Assembly: GCA_028277945.1 (NCBI GenBank)
Contig: JANQFH010000021.1
Span: 124,001-188,000, forward strand
Direction of reading: 5' to 3'
Length of the DNA: 64,000 bases
From: Oligoflexia bacterium
Lineage (GTDB): Bacteria > Bdellovibrionota_G > JANQFH01
The notes beneath the pieces were generated by a model that was given only the letters and a program-made list of their open reading frames with translations, was not told the DNA's origin and ran no database searches. Positions 53,114-63,078 of this stretch are shown here, piece after piece (the first letter of the stretch is position 1; each line of letters opens with the position of its first letter). A program made the translations under genes and the position numbers.

Positions 53114-53842
53114 TCATGGCGTTTGCGTCGGTGTCAAGACAGGCAGATTGCGCAGTAGCACCGACACCTTGGTGCTCGCTTTGATGGGTTTCACAGCAGC
53201 CCGTTCTTCGAGTTCTAAGAAGATGTCTAGCCTGTGGATATCTTTTAAAGTTTTTGGATCATTATACAAACGGTCTGTCGCTATGGGCTCACCATTAGCG
53301 TCAAAGTAGGTAAACAGCAGTCGTCGTACGCCCTTGGTGAGAATCTGCCAACGGCCCTGTTGTTCAGGTGCTGCAACATACTGCTGCAGCTGGCCATTAT
53401 ACAGGCGAAAACTGCTTATCTCTCTGCCATCGGTACGGCCGGCAACAGGGCTCAGCTGCCTGTCCAGGGTTGATGCCGTGAGGATCAAGCCATCTGGGCT
53501 TCCCGTTGCCGAGATCAAATCAGAGCTCAGGACAATTCGGTCGGGCCAGGCAGCGACGATGCCAATCCGTCGCGTTAAGTCGTTTTCCGTATCATAGGGG
53601 ATGGCCAGTGGGTTGTAGCCGCTGTTACGCAGCTCTTTTTCAACGCGGCCAAGGGTGCGTTTTACGTTTGCTAACAGCTTGGCTTCACGAGTGGTGCGGT
53701 GGAGATTTTGCCAATAGAGACGCACAGTTTGATAAATGGCCGCCATGACCACGGCTGCAAGAAGGGTGGCAATCAAGAGTTCGACTAGCGAGTAGCCCTT
53801 GGCATCTCGTTCGTTTTCTTTCTGTTTAAAAAGTGAGTCCAT
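53114..53842 (-). CDS. Type IV pilin-like protein (PilW-like)
   Basis: 242 residues from the ATG at 53842, which overlaps the queE stop by one base. The prepilin peptidase site is clear: AKGYSLVELLIATLLAAVV, with G before the cut, Y/S after it, and Glu at position 5. A short hydrophobic helix and a 190-residue globular domain follow (LGRVEKELRNSGYNPLA), of the PilW/minor pilin size. It is probably a minor pilin or pseudopilin in a type II/IV system. It lies in a metabolic run (QueE, FolB) rather than with other pilin genes. Confidence 0.8.
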   Translation of the reverse strand: MDSLFKQKENERDAKGYSLVELLIATLLAAVVMAAIYQTVRLYWQNLHRTTREAKLLANVKRTLGRVEKELRNSGYNPLAIPYDTENDLTRRIGIVAAWPDRIVLSSDLISATGSPDGLILTASTLDRQLSPVAGRTDGREISSFRLYNGQLQQYVAAPEQQGRWQILTKGVRRLLFTYFDANGEPIATDRLYNDPKTLKDIHRLDIFLELEERAAVKPIKASTKVSVLLRNLPVLTPTQTP

Positions 53843-54567
53843 CAAACTCCCCTACGGTTGCCCCAGAGTTCGATATGAGTTCGCGGACAAAAATTAAAGC
53901 GATTTTGTTTACACAGCTCGACTACCCATCTTCCTCTTTTCTTGAGGTCCTCGTGTTCAATACCCTGGGGCATGAGATAAATTTTTTCATTTGGGATATC
54001 GAAACTATCTCTGAATGCAAAAATTTCTTGCAGATCCTCTGGCACGTGGATGACAAATTTGATTTGATAATCATGGTGCTTTATAAAGCTTTTGATGGCC
54101 TTAGGCGCCAGTCTTTTCGCGTTCCACTCTCTTGGGTTGCAGCTAGACGATAGTTTGGGGCTTATGGAGATAAACTGCGCTCTGGTTTTACGAAAAATGG
54201 TTCCATTCGTTTCTACGGTCACATAAGAACCGAGATCTACCAGAGAGTCTATCAGGTTGGTGACAGCTTCCTGAACAAACGGTTCACCGCCGGTAATGAC
54301 AACATGCTGGCAGGAATGGTTGCTAACTTGTACAACAACATCTCTAGTTGCTCTACGGTTTTCTTCTGGTTCAAAGCTGCTGTAGGGAGTGTCACATCTT
54401 GTCGTGCTACCATCAGAATTGCGCCATTCACAGCGTAGGTTACAGCCGCTAAGTCGGACAAAGACAGCCGGCCGTCCGTTATAAGTTCCTTCGCCTTGCA
54501 CGGTATAAAAGACACCCCTGTCGCCGTCTAAGGTAAGGTTAATACTAGAATTGTTTTCCACCACCAT
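53842..54567 (-). CDS. queE: 7-carboxy-7-deazaguanine synthase QueE, variant radical-SAM spacing
   Basis: 241 residues. Radical-SAM enzyme making the 7-deazaguanine base for queuosine. Opening motif VFYTVQGEGTYNGRPAVFVRLSGCN is typical (E/G and substrate contacts), but the cluster cysteines are CNLRCEWRNSDGSTTRC, a CX3C followed by an 11-residue gap to the third Cys, unlike the usual CX3CX2C. CDTPYSSF then follows, the conserved DTP of QueE. Other parts (GGEPFVQE, VTVETNGT) fit. It lies between folB and the pilin-like gene. The catalytic set appears complete with altered spacing. Confidence 0.88.
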   Translation of the reverse strand: MVVENNSSINLTLDGDRGVFYTVQGEGTYNGRPAVFVRLSGCNLRCEWRNSDGSTTRCDTPYSSFEPEENRRATRDVVVQVSNHSCQHVVITGGEPFVQEAVTNLIDSLVDLGSYVTVETNGTIFRKTRAQFISISPKLSSSCNPREWNAKRLAPKAIKSFIKHHDYQIKFVIHVPEDLQEIFAFRDSFDIPNEKIYLMPQGIEHEDLKKRGRWVVELCKQNRFNFCPRTHIELWGNRRGV

Positions 54568-54585
54568 CGCTTGAGAGTATGATAA

Positions 54586-54960
54586 TCACTTTTGGCATCG
54601 TTCGATTTCAACGCCGACACTACGCGCAAAACGTAATGCCCGCGGCTTATCTACAGAAATCCGCACCCTTGTGACTTTCTCATGGCGCAGACATACACCA
54701 GCAATCGCCTCAGCAATATGCTCTATTAAGTTGTGCGAAGATTTCTCAACCGTTGCGACAATCTCTCGTTTCAGTTCTGAATAGTCAATGGTGTCACGTA
54801 TATCGTCGCTCTTTGCCGCCGCAGCTAGATCTGTAAAGAGCGTCGTATTAACGATGATATCTTGCTTTTTTAGGCGTTCATCTTTTTTGACACCAACGAT
54901 GCAACGTAGATGCAAATTACGTATGTAAATTTTGTCGGACACTGCATCGTTTCTATCCAT
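54586..54960 (-). CDS. folB: Dihydroneopterin aldolase
   Basis: 124 residues. IRNLHLRCIVGVKKDER, TIDYSELKREI, HNLIEHIAEAIAG and ISVDKPRALRFARSVGVEIER carry the FolB substrate Glu and Lys. It converts dihydroneopterin to 6-hydroxymethyl-dihydropterin and glycolaldehyde in folate synthesis. Its start overlaps the SDR gene by eight bases. This pairing with an SDR suggests a pterin reductase partner. Confidence 0.93.
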   Translation of the reverse strand: MDRNDAVSDKIYIRNLHLRCIVGVKKDERLKKQDIIVNTTLFTDLAAAAKSDDIRDTIDYSELKREIVATVEKSSHNLIEHIAEAIAGVCLRHEKVTRVRISVDKPRALRFARSVGVEIERCQK

Positions 54961-55696
54961 ACATGGCTCCCTTCAAGTGTCGTCCCCCATCAACAAAGAT
55001 CACCTCTCCGGTGATAAAGCGGCTTTCTAATAAAAAGAGCACCGCAGCCGCTACATCGTCTTCAGTGCCGTGGCGTTTTAAGGGAAGTTCAATAGCGCGA
55101 CTCTCTGTATCGGCAGACTCTGTGCCACTGGCCGAGCAAATGAGTCCAGGTGCAACGGCGTTAACCCGAATCTTCGGGGCGAACTCTACAGCCATCATCC
55201 GTGTGATGGTAAAAAGCATACGTTTGCTGAGGTAGTAGGCTGCATGGTCTGTATCGTAAGTAAGCATGCGACTGTCTAAAAGATTGACGATGTTACCCTC
55301 AGAGTTTTGTTTTGCAAAAATGCGAGAGAGAAGCAATGGTGCGGCTGCATTGAGTTGAACGTTTTGCCATAGGTGTTGCATTGAAAAGTCAGTAAGGCGG
55401 CTCTCAACGAAGCTTGAGGCGTTGTTTATAAGGATATCGATGCGTTTGACAAGTTGTGTCGCTTTGGCAAAGAAAGGCTCCACTTGGTCTAGATCTTGTA
55501 GATCCGCTTGGAGCGACCAAGATGGGGTGCCTTGCTGTTGCAACTTGTTGATAAGCTTGGTTGTTCGTTCGCCCGAAGAGTGAAAGTGAGCAATGATATG
55601 AGCACCCTGTGCCGCCAAGGCAAGCGCAATGGCGTGGCCAATGTGACTGCCAGCTCCGGTAATCAAGGCCGTCTTGCCCTCTAGATCGTGTTTCAT
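54953..55696 (-). CDS. Short-chain dehydrogenase, possible pteridine/dihydrofolate reductase
   Basis: 247 residues. SDR Rossmann TGAGSHIGHAIALAL, catalytic YYLSK (Tyr-x-x-x-Lys) and the NAG-type strand (INNASSF). The eight-base overlap with folB supports a FolM-like role (dihydromonapterin/dihydrofolate reduction), but sequence alone does not prove it. Soluble, cytoplasmic. It lies 25 bases after the CD-NTase-like gene, same strand. Confidence 0.8.
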   Translation of the reverse strand: MKHDLEGKTALITGAGSHIGHAIALALAAQGAHIIAHFHSSGERTTKLINKLQQQGTPSWSLQADLQDLDQVEPFFAKATQLVKRIDILINNASSFVESRLTDFSMQHLWQNVQLNAAAPLLLSRIFAKQNSEGNIVNLLDSRMLTYDTDHAAYYLSKRMLFTITRMMAVEFAPKIRVNAVAPGLICSASGTESADTESRAIELPLKRHGTEDDVAAAVLFLLESRFITGEVIFVDGGRHLKGAMYG

Positions 55697-55721
55697 GCAG
55701 TCAGTCGGTCTGCTAATAGCG

Positions 55722-56699
55722 CTATGCCGTTTTTGGAAACGGTTTTCCGAAGAGGTCTGCCATGCTCCTGATCGCTAGCCTGTGGTGTCCTCTCTTTGCA
55801 TCGAAAAAGGCTTGTTTTATGCGAGCCTGAGAGGTTTGAATCTTTGTCCGCGACGGCTCGTCAAAATAAACCGTCAACACTTCTCCAACGTTTGCAGGGG
55901 AGTTAATCTCTCTACCATCAAACTCAAGCAGCTTATCAAAGAACCAAGGTATTTCAAATTCAAAACCTAAATAACCAGACGGTGCAGAGTGGAAAGCAAT
56001 GCTTTGCAAAGCAAATGATGAAAGCAGCTGTCCCTGATGTCGATTCCAACACTTCAGAAACTTTACCAGGGGGTTGAAGAGTCTCTCTCGACACGCCTTG
56101 TTGGCTTTGGCCAGCGCATGGACGTCGGCGAGTGGATCCATGACCTGCCAATTTGGCGTTAATAGAGAGGTCGATGGTGTGAGGAATCCGCCACCTTTAC
56201 GGCGCAATGCCGGCATCACCGACATCTTCATATCTTTCCAGCGGACACTGACAATAGGGCGGTCGATGCGGATAGTCGCCTCGGGTAATTTCTGTAGACC
56301 GAGAAAGAGATCCTGCAATAACTTGGTTCCACCATCTTTGGGTTTCCAAAAACGTGTTAAGTTCCAGGATGTGTTGTCAAGAATCAGGAGCAGGTCTACA
56401 TCTAACACCTTATTAACAGGATCAAGGGGCTCGATCTGAAGATCTGTCGCATAGGATCCAATCAGTGCGGATCTCTCTAGGTTCAATAACGCTCGTGGGC
56501 CCTGTGCATGATGTTCGATGGCCTCCTGACGTTTTGCAACAAGCGTCGGTTTACGGTCGCTGACTTCTAAGGCGCGCAAAAAATCTAGAATCGCCTCATT
56601 TAGAGTCTTAGGTCGTTGTGTCTCTGGCAAACCGCGGAGAACGTTCTGCACCGGAGTTGCCGTGGCTGCTTCATTCATACCACCTGTTGGATACTTCAT
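55722..56699 (-). CDS. CD-NTase-like (SMODS) nucleotidyltransferase with substituted third carboxylate
   Basis: 325 residues. It fits the SMODS/CD-NTase layout: GSY at 81-83, DVDLLLIL (D100, D102), then VSVRWKDMKMSVMPALRR, where the normally acidic third position (as in VDVVPA) is Ser160, and a helical C-terminus (LVKFLKCWNRHQGQLLSSF, AIRSMADLFGKPFP). CBASS synthases of this fold make cyclic nucleotides; the missing carboxylate puts activity in doubt. No CBASS effector is adjacent. It leads the seven-gene minus-strand run ending in PBP1A, and is divergent from the Hpt-REC genes. The ATG at 56699 is used; an ATG at 56678 would trim seven residues. Confidence 0.7.
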   Translation of the reverse strand: MKYPTGGMNEAATATPVQNVLRGLPETQRPKTLNEAILDFLRALEVSDRKPTLVAKRQEAIEHHAQGPRALLNLERSALIGSYATDLQIEPLDPVNKVLDVDLLLILDNTSWNLTRFWKPKDGGTKLLQDLFLGLQKLPEATIRIDRPIVSVRWKDMKMSVMPALRRKGGGFLTPSTSLLTPNWQVMDPLADVHALAKANKACRERLFNPLVKFLKCWNRHQGQLLSSFALQSIAFHSAPSGYLGFEFEIPWFFDKLLEFDGREINSPANVGEVLTVYFDEPSRTKIQTSQARIKQAFFDAKRGHHRLAIRSMADLFGKPFPKTA

Positions 56700-56903
56700 T
56701 TACTACCCAAAAGGCAAGTGCCGCCAAAAATTTAATTATTTTAACTATTTGTGTAAAACTCAAAAACTCCGTGGAAACGAGTCTTTATTGATACAGTCAT
56801 GGAAGCCATACCGTATTAGAAGGAACAACCCTATGTTAGCCAGCTTTACTTGATCACTGGCGTACGGTATTTTTAAGACTTAAGCTGAGATTTTCAAAAA
56901 ATC

Positions 56904-57266
56904 ATGCAGGACGAAAAGACGACAAGCGGGGTTGATCGAGATGGCCTGTTAAGGTTGGTTGGCGGTGACGTGACTTTGTTACGTACGATTGTAAAAACCT
57001 TTTTAAAGGAGTACAAGGTCTTTCTCGCCTCCGTAGAGAAGGCTATCTCTGATAGCGATCATCATACGCTAGAGCGCGCTGCACACACACTAGCTGGTTC
57101 GGTATCCTATTTTGGTACAGAACAAACAGCAGTGCTGTTTCAAGAACTCGAACGCATGGGCCGTGAGGGCATTATGCATCAGGCAGAAGAAAAGTACGCG
57201 TTGGCAAAGGAGGCATTGGAACGTCTGGAGCCTGAACTCGCCAAAGTCATAGAGGATATCGCTTAA
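56904..57266 (+). CDS. Hpt phosphotransfer protein
   Basis: 120 residues. A single Hpt four-helix domain with the phosphoacceptor histidine H61 in RAAHTLAGSVSYFG, which has the H-x-L-x-G-x5-G pattern. It relays phosphate between receiver proteins. No hybrid kinase is next to it. It opens a plus-strand run with REC, GAF and PATAN genes. The 204-base gap before it holds no clear promoter, RNA or coding sequence. Which kinase feeds it is unknown. Confidence 0.9.
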   Translation: MQDEKTTSGVDRDGLLRLVGGDVTLLRTIVKTFLKEYKVFLASVEKAISDSDHHTLERAAHTLAGSVSYFGTEQTAVLFQELERMGREGIMHQAEEKYALAKEALERLEPELAKVIEDIA

Positions 57267-57416
57267 CCCGTCGAAGATTACCGATATGTCCATCCGCTTA
57301 AGGGACATCTGCTAAGGGTGCTAAACTCATGACAAATGTCCGATAACGTGCTACATATAAACCGCCCTGTTAGCAGTGTATAATCTTCATGAATTCAACA
57401 AGAGGAGTCTAACCCG

Positions 57417-57797
57417 TTGAAAAAAAGGATTCTGTTAGTTGATGATGCAAATACAGTGCTGATGCTCGAGAAGATGATGCTGTCAAGTGAGGGGTATGAT
57501 TTACTCACTGCTGGCAATGGGGAGGAGGCGCTTGCGGTTCTCAAGGAAGACAAGCCCGACCTCATTCTTCTCGATATCATGATGCCCGTCCTAAACGGAA
57601 TCGAGACACTTAGGAAGATTCGTGCTGATGAATCGACGAAAGAAATTCCGGTAATCATGGTAACTACCAAAGGTGAAACGGAAAAGGTAGAAACATGTTA
57701 TGAGATTGGCTGCAACGATTTTATTACGAAGCCCTTTGATAAACTGGGCCTTTTAACCAAAGTAAGAGCGGTTCTTACTGCACAAGAAGAGAAATAA
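57417..57797 (+). CDS. Single-domain response regulator
   Basis: 126 residues from a TTG start at 57417, with GAGGAG about 10 bases upstream. Receiver fold: D9/D10, phosphoacceptor D53 in LILLDIMMP, T84 and K105. CheY-like with no output domain. It probably exchanges phosphate with the Hpt protein upstream, 150 bases away. A TATAAT sequence occurs near 57380. It lies six bases before the GAF gene. Confidence 0.92.
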   Translation: MKKRILLVDDANTVLMLEKMMLSSEGYDLLTAGNGEEALAVLKEDKPDLILLDIMMPVLNGIETLRKIRADESTKEIPVIMVTTKGETEKVETCYEIGCNDFITKPFDKLGLLTKVRAVLTAQEEK

Positions 57798-57802
57798 ATA
57801 AA

Positions 57803-58648
57803 ATGAGCGATCACAATAATTACAGCGGAAAGCTGAAAGAGAAACAAGAGTATATCATCAGAGTTTTTGATCAAACAAAACAGTTTACTGAAGGACTCAT
57901 CAAGGAAAATGATAAACTTCGTGCAACTCTTTCTAAACTTAAAAAGCAGGTTAATGAGAAAGTAGACTTAGGCGGTTTGAAAGACAAACTCAGTGCTACT
58001 GAAGCCGAAAATGCAGCCCTAAAACAGCAGCTTGCTCAGTTGAAGGAAAATCTACATGAGATTGAAGAAGAGAATCGTGAGTTTGCAGAAAACTACGTCA
58101 AGATTGAACAACAGAGCAACAGCCTGGCAAGCCTCTATGTGGCCAGCTACCGTTTACACTCGACGCTGATTTTTAGCCAAGTGCTTGATATTGTAAAGGA
58201 AATAGTTATCAATCTTATCGGTTCCGAGTGTTTCGGGGTCTACTTGGCAGATAAGGAGAACCGTTTACTCCTGGTTGCTCACGAAGGCTTGGAAGACAGT
58301 GAGAAACATGGAGTCATTCAGGCCGGCGAAGGTACTGTCGGTAATGCGTTTGCAAAGGGTGAAGACTATCGCTTAGAAGATCTCTCTAAGAAGACAGATG
58401 TGGAGAACCCAATTACCTGTGTCTGTCTGAAAATCCACGATGAGTGTATTGGTGTGATTGCTATTTATAAACTGCTAGGTCACAAAGATAAACTTGAGGC
58501 TTTAGATTTTGAGCTCTGTGAACTTCTTGCAAGTCATGCGGCAACGGCTATTTACAGTTCTCAACTGTACTCACAGGTTGAACGCAAGTTAGATACTTTT
58601 AAGGGTCTTTTGGATCTGATCAAGGTTGACGAGAATGGTTGGCAATGA
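57803..58648 (+). CDS. Coiled-coil/GAF domain protein
   Basis: 281 residues. An N-terminal coiled coil (10-115) is followed by a GAF domain (about 125-265, GSECFGVYLADKENRLLLVAHEG, IQAGEGTVGNAF). The GAF domain probably binds a small ligand or mediates dimerisation. No kinase or output domain. Its TGA overlaps the ATG of the PATAN gene (58645-58648), so they are coupled. It is likely a scaffold or sensor in the Hpt/REC signalling unit. Confidence 0.82.
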   Translation: MSDHNNYSGKLKEKQEYIIRVFDQTKQFTEGLIKENDKLRATLSKLKKQVNEKVDLGGLKDKLSATEAENAALKQQLAQLKENLHEIEEENREFAENYVKIEQQSNSLASLYVASYRLHSTLIFSQVLDIVKEIVINLIGSECFGVYLADKENRLLLVAHEGLEDSEKHGVIQAGEGTVGNAFAKGEDYRLEDLSKKTDVENPITCVCLKIHDECIGVIAIYKLLGHKDKLEALDFELCELLASHAATAIYSSQLYSQVERKLDTFKGLLDLIKVDENGWQ

Positions 58649-60372
58649 GCCTCTATGGGAGCTTAGAAGATGTTTCGTTACTAGACATTCTGCAGATTCT
58701 TCATATTACTCAGAAAACCGGAACGTTATTACTAGAAAAGGGAAAAAAAGTTGGCAAGATATACCTTAAAGAAGGTAATATTATCGGTACCGTCTCTCCT
58801 GACCCCGAGGATAACATTGGTTGTGCGCTTGTTAAGAGTGGGCTCTGTTCAGAAGAGGACATCACTGAGGCTGTTGCGAGTCAAAAGCAGCTAGCGGAAC
58901 CCAAGCCGCTAGGCGCCATTCTTGTTGAGAACAAAAAGGTCGGCTTTGAGCAACTCAAAGACGTTGTATTAGGACAGATCGTTCGTGTCTTCCAGGATCT
59001 CGCGTCTTGGGAAGAGGGTAGTTTTTTCTTTGATATCGACAGTATAGATACGTTTGATGAAATCTCTTACATCCCGCATGAGATGGTGCCCGCTATCAAT
59101 ATTGATACACGGGTCCTGCTACTAGAATCCGTTAAAATCCTCGATGAAAAAAACAGGAGCCTACAAAAACAGCCTCAGGATGAGGTTCCGACACAGACAG
59201 AGAAGGGGGCTGACGAGTCAGCCACCGACACGCAAGAGGCATCGTCCGATACCGTGGCGGGTGGTGGATCATCAGCATTGCCCAGCGAATTGGCAGATAT
59301 AGATGACAAAGAAATTTACATTTTAGAGGAGAGCGTACTACCACAGAAAGAGGATGTCGCTATTTTACTACTCTATGACGGTCTGTTGATTCAAAATATC
59401 AAAAACCACTGGGGTAGCAAGCCGTTTAAAGCGCATATTTTTGGTGACATCCGCAGCGTTCAGCTAAAAATAGACGAACTTCTTAAGGAGCACCGAGAAC
59501 CGGTCATTGTCACCGATGTTGTCGCTTCCGGTATAAGAGGGACAAAACCAGAGGGCGGCTTAGCACTACTACGAACCATGAAAACAAAGTACCCGCGACT
59601 GGATGTCATTTTAACGGGCCCTAGTATTGACTACGGACTGCAAAAGCGCATCTACGCTGCGGGAGCCCACAGTATCCTGGTGCGTCCGGCACGGCAGGTT
59701 GTTGCGGAAACCCCTTATGTAGCTCAAGTACGTAATTTTGCTGAAATTTTGTCGCAACATCTGTGCAACTACTTTGAGGCACGTACCTCCCATCTGCAAG
59801 CAAACGTGGTTGGCGTGCTGTCGAGTACCATACAGTCTCTTAAGGAGAGTTTGCAAAATCTGCAACGGAATCAAGAGACCTCAACTGTATCCTTACTTTT
59901 GCTAGAGTATATTTCCAAAAAGGTAGATCGCGCTATTCTGTTTTTTGTACGTGAGCAGGATCTAATTGGGCTAGGTGCTTTTGGCAATACTCTAACGGAC
60001 CAGCCCCTTGCGGCAAGAATTGCTAACCTACGTGTTTTATTACAAGGAAAGGCTTCGACACTAAAGAACAGCATCGTTTCTGGCCAAGCTTTTAGTGGCG
60101 TGCCAGACAAACCAACACTAAAAAGTTTAGCACCACTTCATAATATTATTGGTCGTCCAGTAACCAGTGAGCTTCTTTTAGTGCCTATTGTGATTCAAGA
60201 TAAAACTTCCGCAATTGTTTATGGTGACAACGGTAAGAAACAAAAATCAATTCTAGATATTGCTATTGTCGATATACTCGTTAGCCATGCTAGCATAGTT
60301 TTAGAGAACGCCATGTTGCATAAGCGGCTCGGTCAGCTGCAATCCGGCCCTGGGGTGGGGGCGCAGCACTAG
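58645..60372 (+). CDS. PATAN (DUF4388) domain signalling protein
   Basis: 575 residues from the ATG at 58645, which overlaps the GAF stop (ATGA). Residues 1-130 are a PATAN/DUF4388 domain ([40 protein letters not shown]), an alpha/beta domain used in response-regulator output and gliding-motility regulators. A low-complexity linker follows, then a REC-like alpha/beta part (about 235-350, [22 protein letters not shown]) in which the Asp is not obvious, and a GAF-like C-terminus. Convergent with the MCP gene, whose stop overlaps by four bases. Confidence 0.8.
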   Translation: MSLYGSLEDVSLLDILQILHITQKTGTLLLEKGKKVGKIYLKEGNIIGTVSPDPEDNIGCALVKSGLCSEEDITEAVASQKQLAEPKPLGAILVENKKVGFEQLKDVVLGQIVRVFQDLASWEEGSFFFDIDSIDTFDEISYIPHEMVPAINIDTRVLLLESVKILDEKNRSLQKQPQDEVPTQTEKGADESATDTQEASSDTVAGGGSSALPSELADIDDKEIYILEESVLPQKEDVAILLLYDGLLIQNIKNHWGSKPFKAHIFGDIRSVQLKIDELLKEHREPVIVTDVVASGIRGTKPEGGLALLRTMKTKYPRLDVILTGPSIDYGLQKRIYAAGAHSILVRPARQVVAETPYVAQVRNFAEILSQHLCNYFEARTSHLQANVVGVLSSTIQSLKESLQNLQRNQETSTVSLLLLEYISKKVDRAILFFVREQDLIGLGAFGNTLTDQPLAARIANLRVLLQGKASTLKNSIVSGQAFSGVPDKPTLKSLAPLHNIIGRPVTSELLLVPIVIQDKTSAIVYGDNGKKQKSILDIAIVDILVSHASIVLENAMLHKRLGQLQSGPGVGAQH

Positions 60373-62231
60373 ATTTTAAAGGTCTTCACCTGCTGTTTTA
60401 GTAGTTCTGACTGTTTTTCCAGGTTTTCCGCAGTTACTGAGAGTGTCTCTACGGCTTTGACGTTCTGACGGGAAACGTTTGCAATAGACTCGACCGCCTT
60501 GAGAACGATTTCTCCGCCTCTTTTTTGCTCACGGGTCGAGTTGGCGACCTGTTGCGTAAGTTGATTCATCTCATCTGCGGTCACAGTTATTTGACCGGCA
60601 GCGACAGCATTTTCCTTTGCTGAAACTAAGATTTGTCGAGCCAAAGTCTTCATTTCACCAGATCTCTCCAGCATCTGGCTAGCACCCGACGACTGCTCTT
60701 CCATCGATTCGACAATCTGGTCAAGGACCATATTCGTGGTTTCGACACCCACGCTAATCTCTCCCTGAATGGTAGTAATCAGAGAGCCTATCTCTTTCGT
60801 GGATTTCATCGAGCTTTCTGCCAAGTACCGCACCTCCTCGGCTACAACGGCAAAGCCCTTTCCGGCTTCACCTGCACGAGCCGCCTCAATAGCGGCATTG
60901 AGCGCCAGCAATTTCGTTTGGTCGGCAAGATCATCAATTACCTTGGAAACCTTGCCGATTTCTTTAGAGCGGCTGTCAATGTTAGTCATGGTCTGCTGGA
61001 GGTTCTGGCTGCCGGTTTTTGCATCATCAAGGGACACTTTAGCGATCTTTTCTAATTTTTCTGCGGTCGTGGAGCTGGATTGCACAGCTTTCATCAAAGC
61101 GTCAATGTTTGTTGCTGTCTGTTCAAGCGTGGTAGTCATCTGCTGAATTGCTGAAGAGGTATTCTCGACGCCTCTGGCCAGAGTATCGGCATCCTCGGCA
61201 ACTTGTTGTAGTTGTGCAGCTATCTCTACCATAGTAGAGGAAGTCTCTTCAGTAGAGACTAGTTGCTCTGAGGAGCCTTGTGAGAACTGTTTTGCTAACT
61301 GGTTGATTCCGTCACAGGAGATGGCGAGGTCATTGGATGACTCAAGAATGCGGTATACGATTTGGCGGAGGTTTTCGACCATTTCAATGAATGAGTGACC
61401 AAAGAGATCGTCTTTCGACCGTGGTTGTACGTTAGTGATCAGCTTACCTTTAGAAATAGAGCGTGCCACGCCTGCCATCTCTTTAAAATAGTCGATCATT
61501 TTACCGACGTGGCGGGCGAGCATGCCAATTTCGTCTCTACGTCTTTTATGCGTTTCGGTAATGGTTACATCAAAATGGCCCAAAGCGACACGTCGGGCGT
61601 TTTCTCCTAAGACTGTCAGAGGATAGAGGCTTTTCTTGAGAAAGAGGAAGGCGCCGCCGCCGGTTAACAGCAAAATTAGAATAGTTGTAAAAGCCAAGGC
61701 TTGCTGGGATTGACGTAAAGATCGATGCAGTGTCTCTGTTGAGAAGCCGACGCGGACTACAGCAATCGGTAGACGGTTAACCTGTAGTTCTCCCGAGGGC
61801 TTTGGTATTCTTACTTCGGTATAAATCGTTTCAAAGACGTCTCTATAAGTCCCACGTTTAGTATCTAGATAGCCACTGATCCGTTTATCCAGAATAACCT
61901 GTTGCTGCCATTGTCTTTGTTCCACATTAAGAAGATCTTCATGGGACTCGACTAGTTGGTTGCCAGAGCTGTCATACACTATTATGTAGGAGACCTCTTT
62001 TAGCTCATTGGTGGCTATGAGAATTCTGTCAAGCATCTCTGGTTCTAGGTCTGCCGTTATGTTATAAATGTTTTCTGCTAACAGCTGTGTTAGTTGGTCT
62101 GCCTTTCTCTCAAAGTCCCCGCGAAAATTCTCCTCAAAAAAACGCGAAAATAGAAACCAGCCAATCAGCATGGCAATAGCGCTTAGAACCCAAAAGAAGA
62201 GAATAATTTTTGTCCATAACCGATTGAGCAT
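60369..62231 (-). CDS. Methyl-accepting chemotaxis protein
   Basis: 620 residues from the ATG at 62231, two bases after the stop of the CxxCH gene, with GGTGAG ahead; the longer frame from 62369 is not needed. Two transmembrane helices (about 4-27 and 183-203) enclose a periplasmic sensor domain of 155 residues. HAMP linker and the long signalling hairpin follow; its tip [20 protein letters not shown] is the conserved receptor core. It controls the chemotaxis kinase CheA. The ligand is unknown, but coupling to a heme/redox gene hints at redox sensing. No cheW/cheA nearby. Confidence 0.92.
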   Translation of the reverse strand: MLNRLWTKIILFFWVLSAIAMLIGWFLFSRFFEENFRGDFERKADQLTQLLAENIYNITADLEPEMLDRILIATNELKEVSYIIVYDSSGNQLVESHEDLLNVEQRQWQQQVILDKRISGYLDTKRGTYRDVFETIYTEVRIPKPSGELQVNRLPIAVVRVGFSTETLHRSLRQSQQALAFTTILILLLTGGGAFLFLKKSLYPLTVLGENARRVALGHFDVTITETHKRRRDEIGMLARHVGKMIDYFKEMAGVARSISKGKLITNVQPRSKDDLFGHSFIEMVENLRQIVYRILESSNDLAISCDGINQLAKQFSQGSSEQLVSTEETSSTMVEIAAQLQQVAEDADTLARGVENTSSAIQQMTTTLEQTATNIDALMKAVQSSSTTAEKLEKIAKVSLDDAKTGSQNLQQTMTNIDSRSKEIGKVSKVIDDLADQTKLLALNAAIEAARAGEAGKGFAVVAEEVRYLAESSMKSTKEIGSLITTIQGEISVGVETTNMVLDQIVESMEEQSSGASQMLERSGEMKTLARQILVSAKENAVAAGQITVTADEMNQLTQQVANSTREQKRGGEIVLKAVESIANVSRQNVKAVETLSVTAENLEKQSELLKQQVKTFKI

Positions 62232-62233
62232 GT

Positions 62234-62950
62234 TTAACTCACCGCTTGCGATGGGTGCCGTCCTGACTTTATCAGTGTAATAATGCCCATGGATAGCGTA
62301 GATAGAGCCAATAAGGCGTGTCCCAGCGCTCTTCCATAGGCAAACTCTAACGACCAGTGCATAGCCCACCAGCTGGCAAAGTCAATCAATAGGCCACCAT
62401 AAGCGGTGGCTGAGAGTAGGTATTTGCACCAGCAGGGCACATCAGCTTGAAAGAAGAGGTATGAGATAACGAACAACAGTAACCCAATCGTAACAATGTG
62501 TATTTTCGTAAAGTTTAACTGCTCAGGTAGGCTCGGTGCAGGGGGATGGTTTACCATTTCCAACAGCTGTTCATAGTTTGTCAAAGGACGAAATGAGGCT
62601 TTGCCGCCATGACGATGGCAGCCCATACAGGAGTTCTTGAGAATGGGCATGATAGAGTGGTCAAATTCACTCTTTGTTGCGCCATGAACTATCCATTCGT
62701 GAATCTCATCCAGCGCCTTTACTGAAGGAAGATAAGGACGCATGGTTCCATAGATTTTGTTTTCCAACTGATTATCGTATCCGCCAGTAAAACTGATCTG
62801 CAAATCGCGTACGCTCAATGCCGGTCGGCCATCGGCAAGATGCATGGTTTTCCACAGTAAGGCTTCACCGAGGAGGAAGCCCACCATCAGGATAGTGAGG
62901 AGAAGCTTGGCGGGCAAGCTGGTTAGGTGGTTGGCCTTACCGTCTAGCAT
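62234..62950 (-). CDS. Membrane protein with CxxCH heme motif
   Basis: 238 residues. A first transmembrane helix (15-32), a periplasmic segment with one c-type heme motif CMGCH (108-112), and three more helices (about 150-168, 172-190, 205-225). The domain resembles the cytochrome c-like domain often found upstream of chemoreceptors. It would attach a covalent heme in the periplasm. The gene is two bases upstream of the MCP start, so both are coupled. Heme attachment needs a cytochrome c maturation system not seen here. Confidence 0.7.
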   Translation of the reverse strand: MLDGKANHLTSLPAKLLLTILMVGFLLGEALLWKTMHLADGRPALSVRDLQISFTGGYDNQLENKIYGTMRPYLPSVKALDEIHEWIVHGATKSEFDHSIMPILKNSCMGCHRHGGKASFRPLTNYEQLLEMVNHPPAPSLPEQLNFTKIHIVTIGLLLFVISYLFFQADVPCWCKYLLSATAYGGLLIDFASWWAMHWSLEFAYGRALGHALLALSTLSMGIITLIKSGRHPSQAVS

Positions 62951-63078
62951 TGAGTACTACACTTAACTAGTAAAATTAACATGACTCTTTAGCAGGACAA
63001 AAGATAAAGGCATGGGTAGCGACGCAGACAACCCAGCGTCACCGTTTGCGGCCTCGCAGAAAAACACAGTATAATCAA

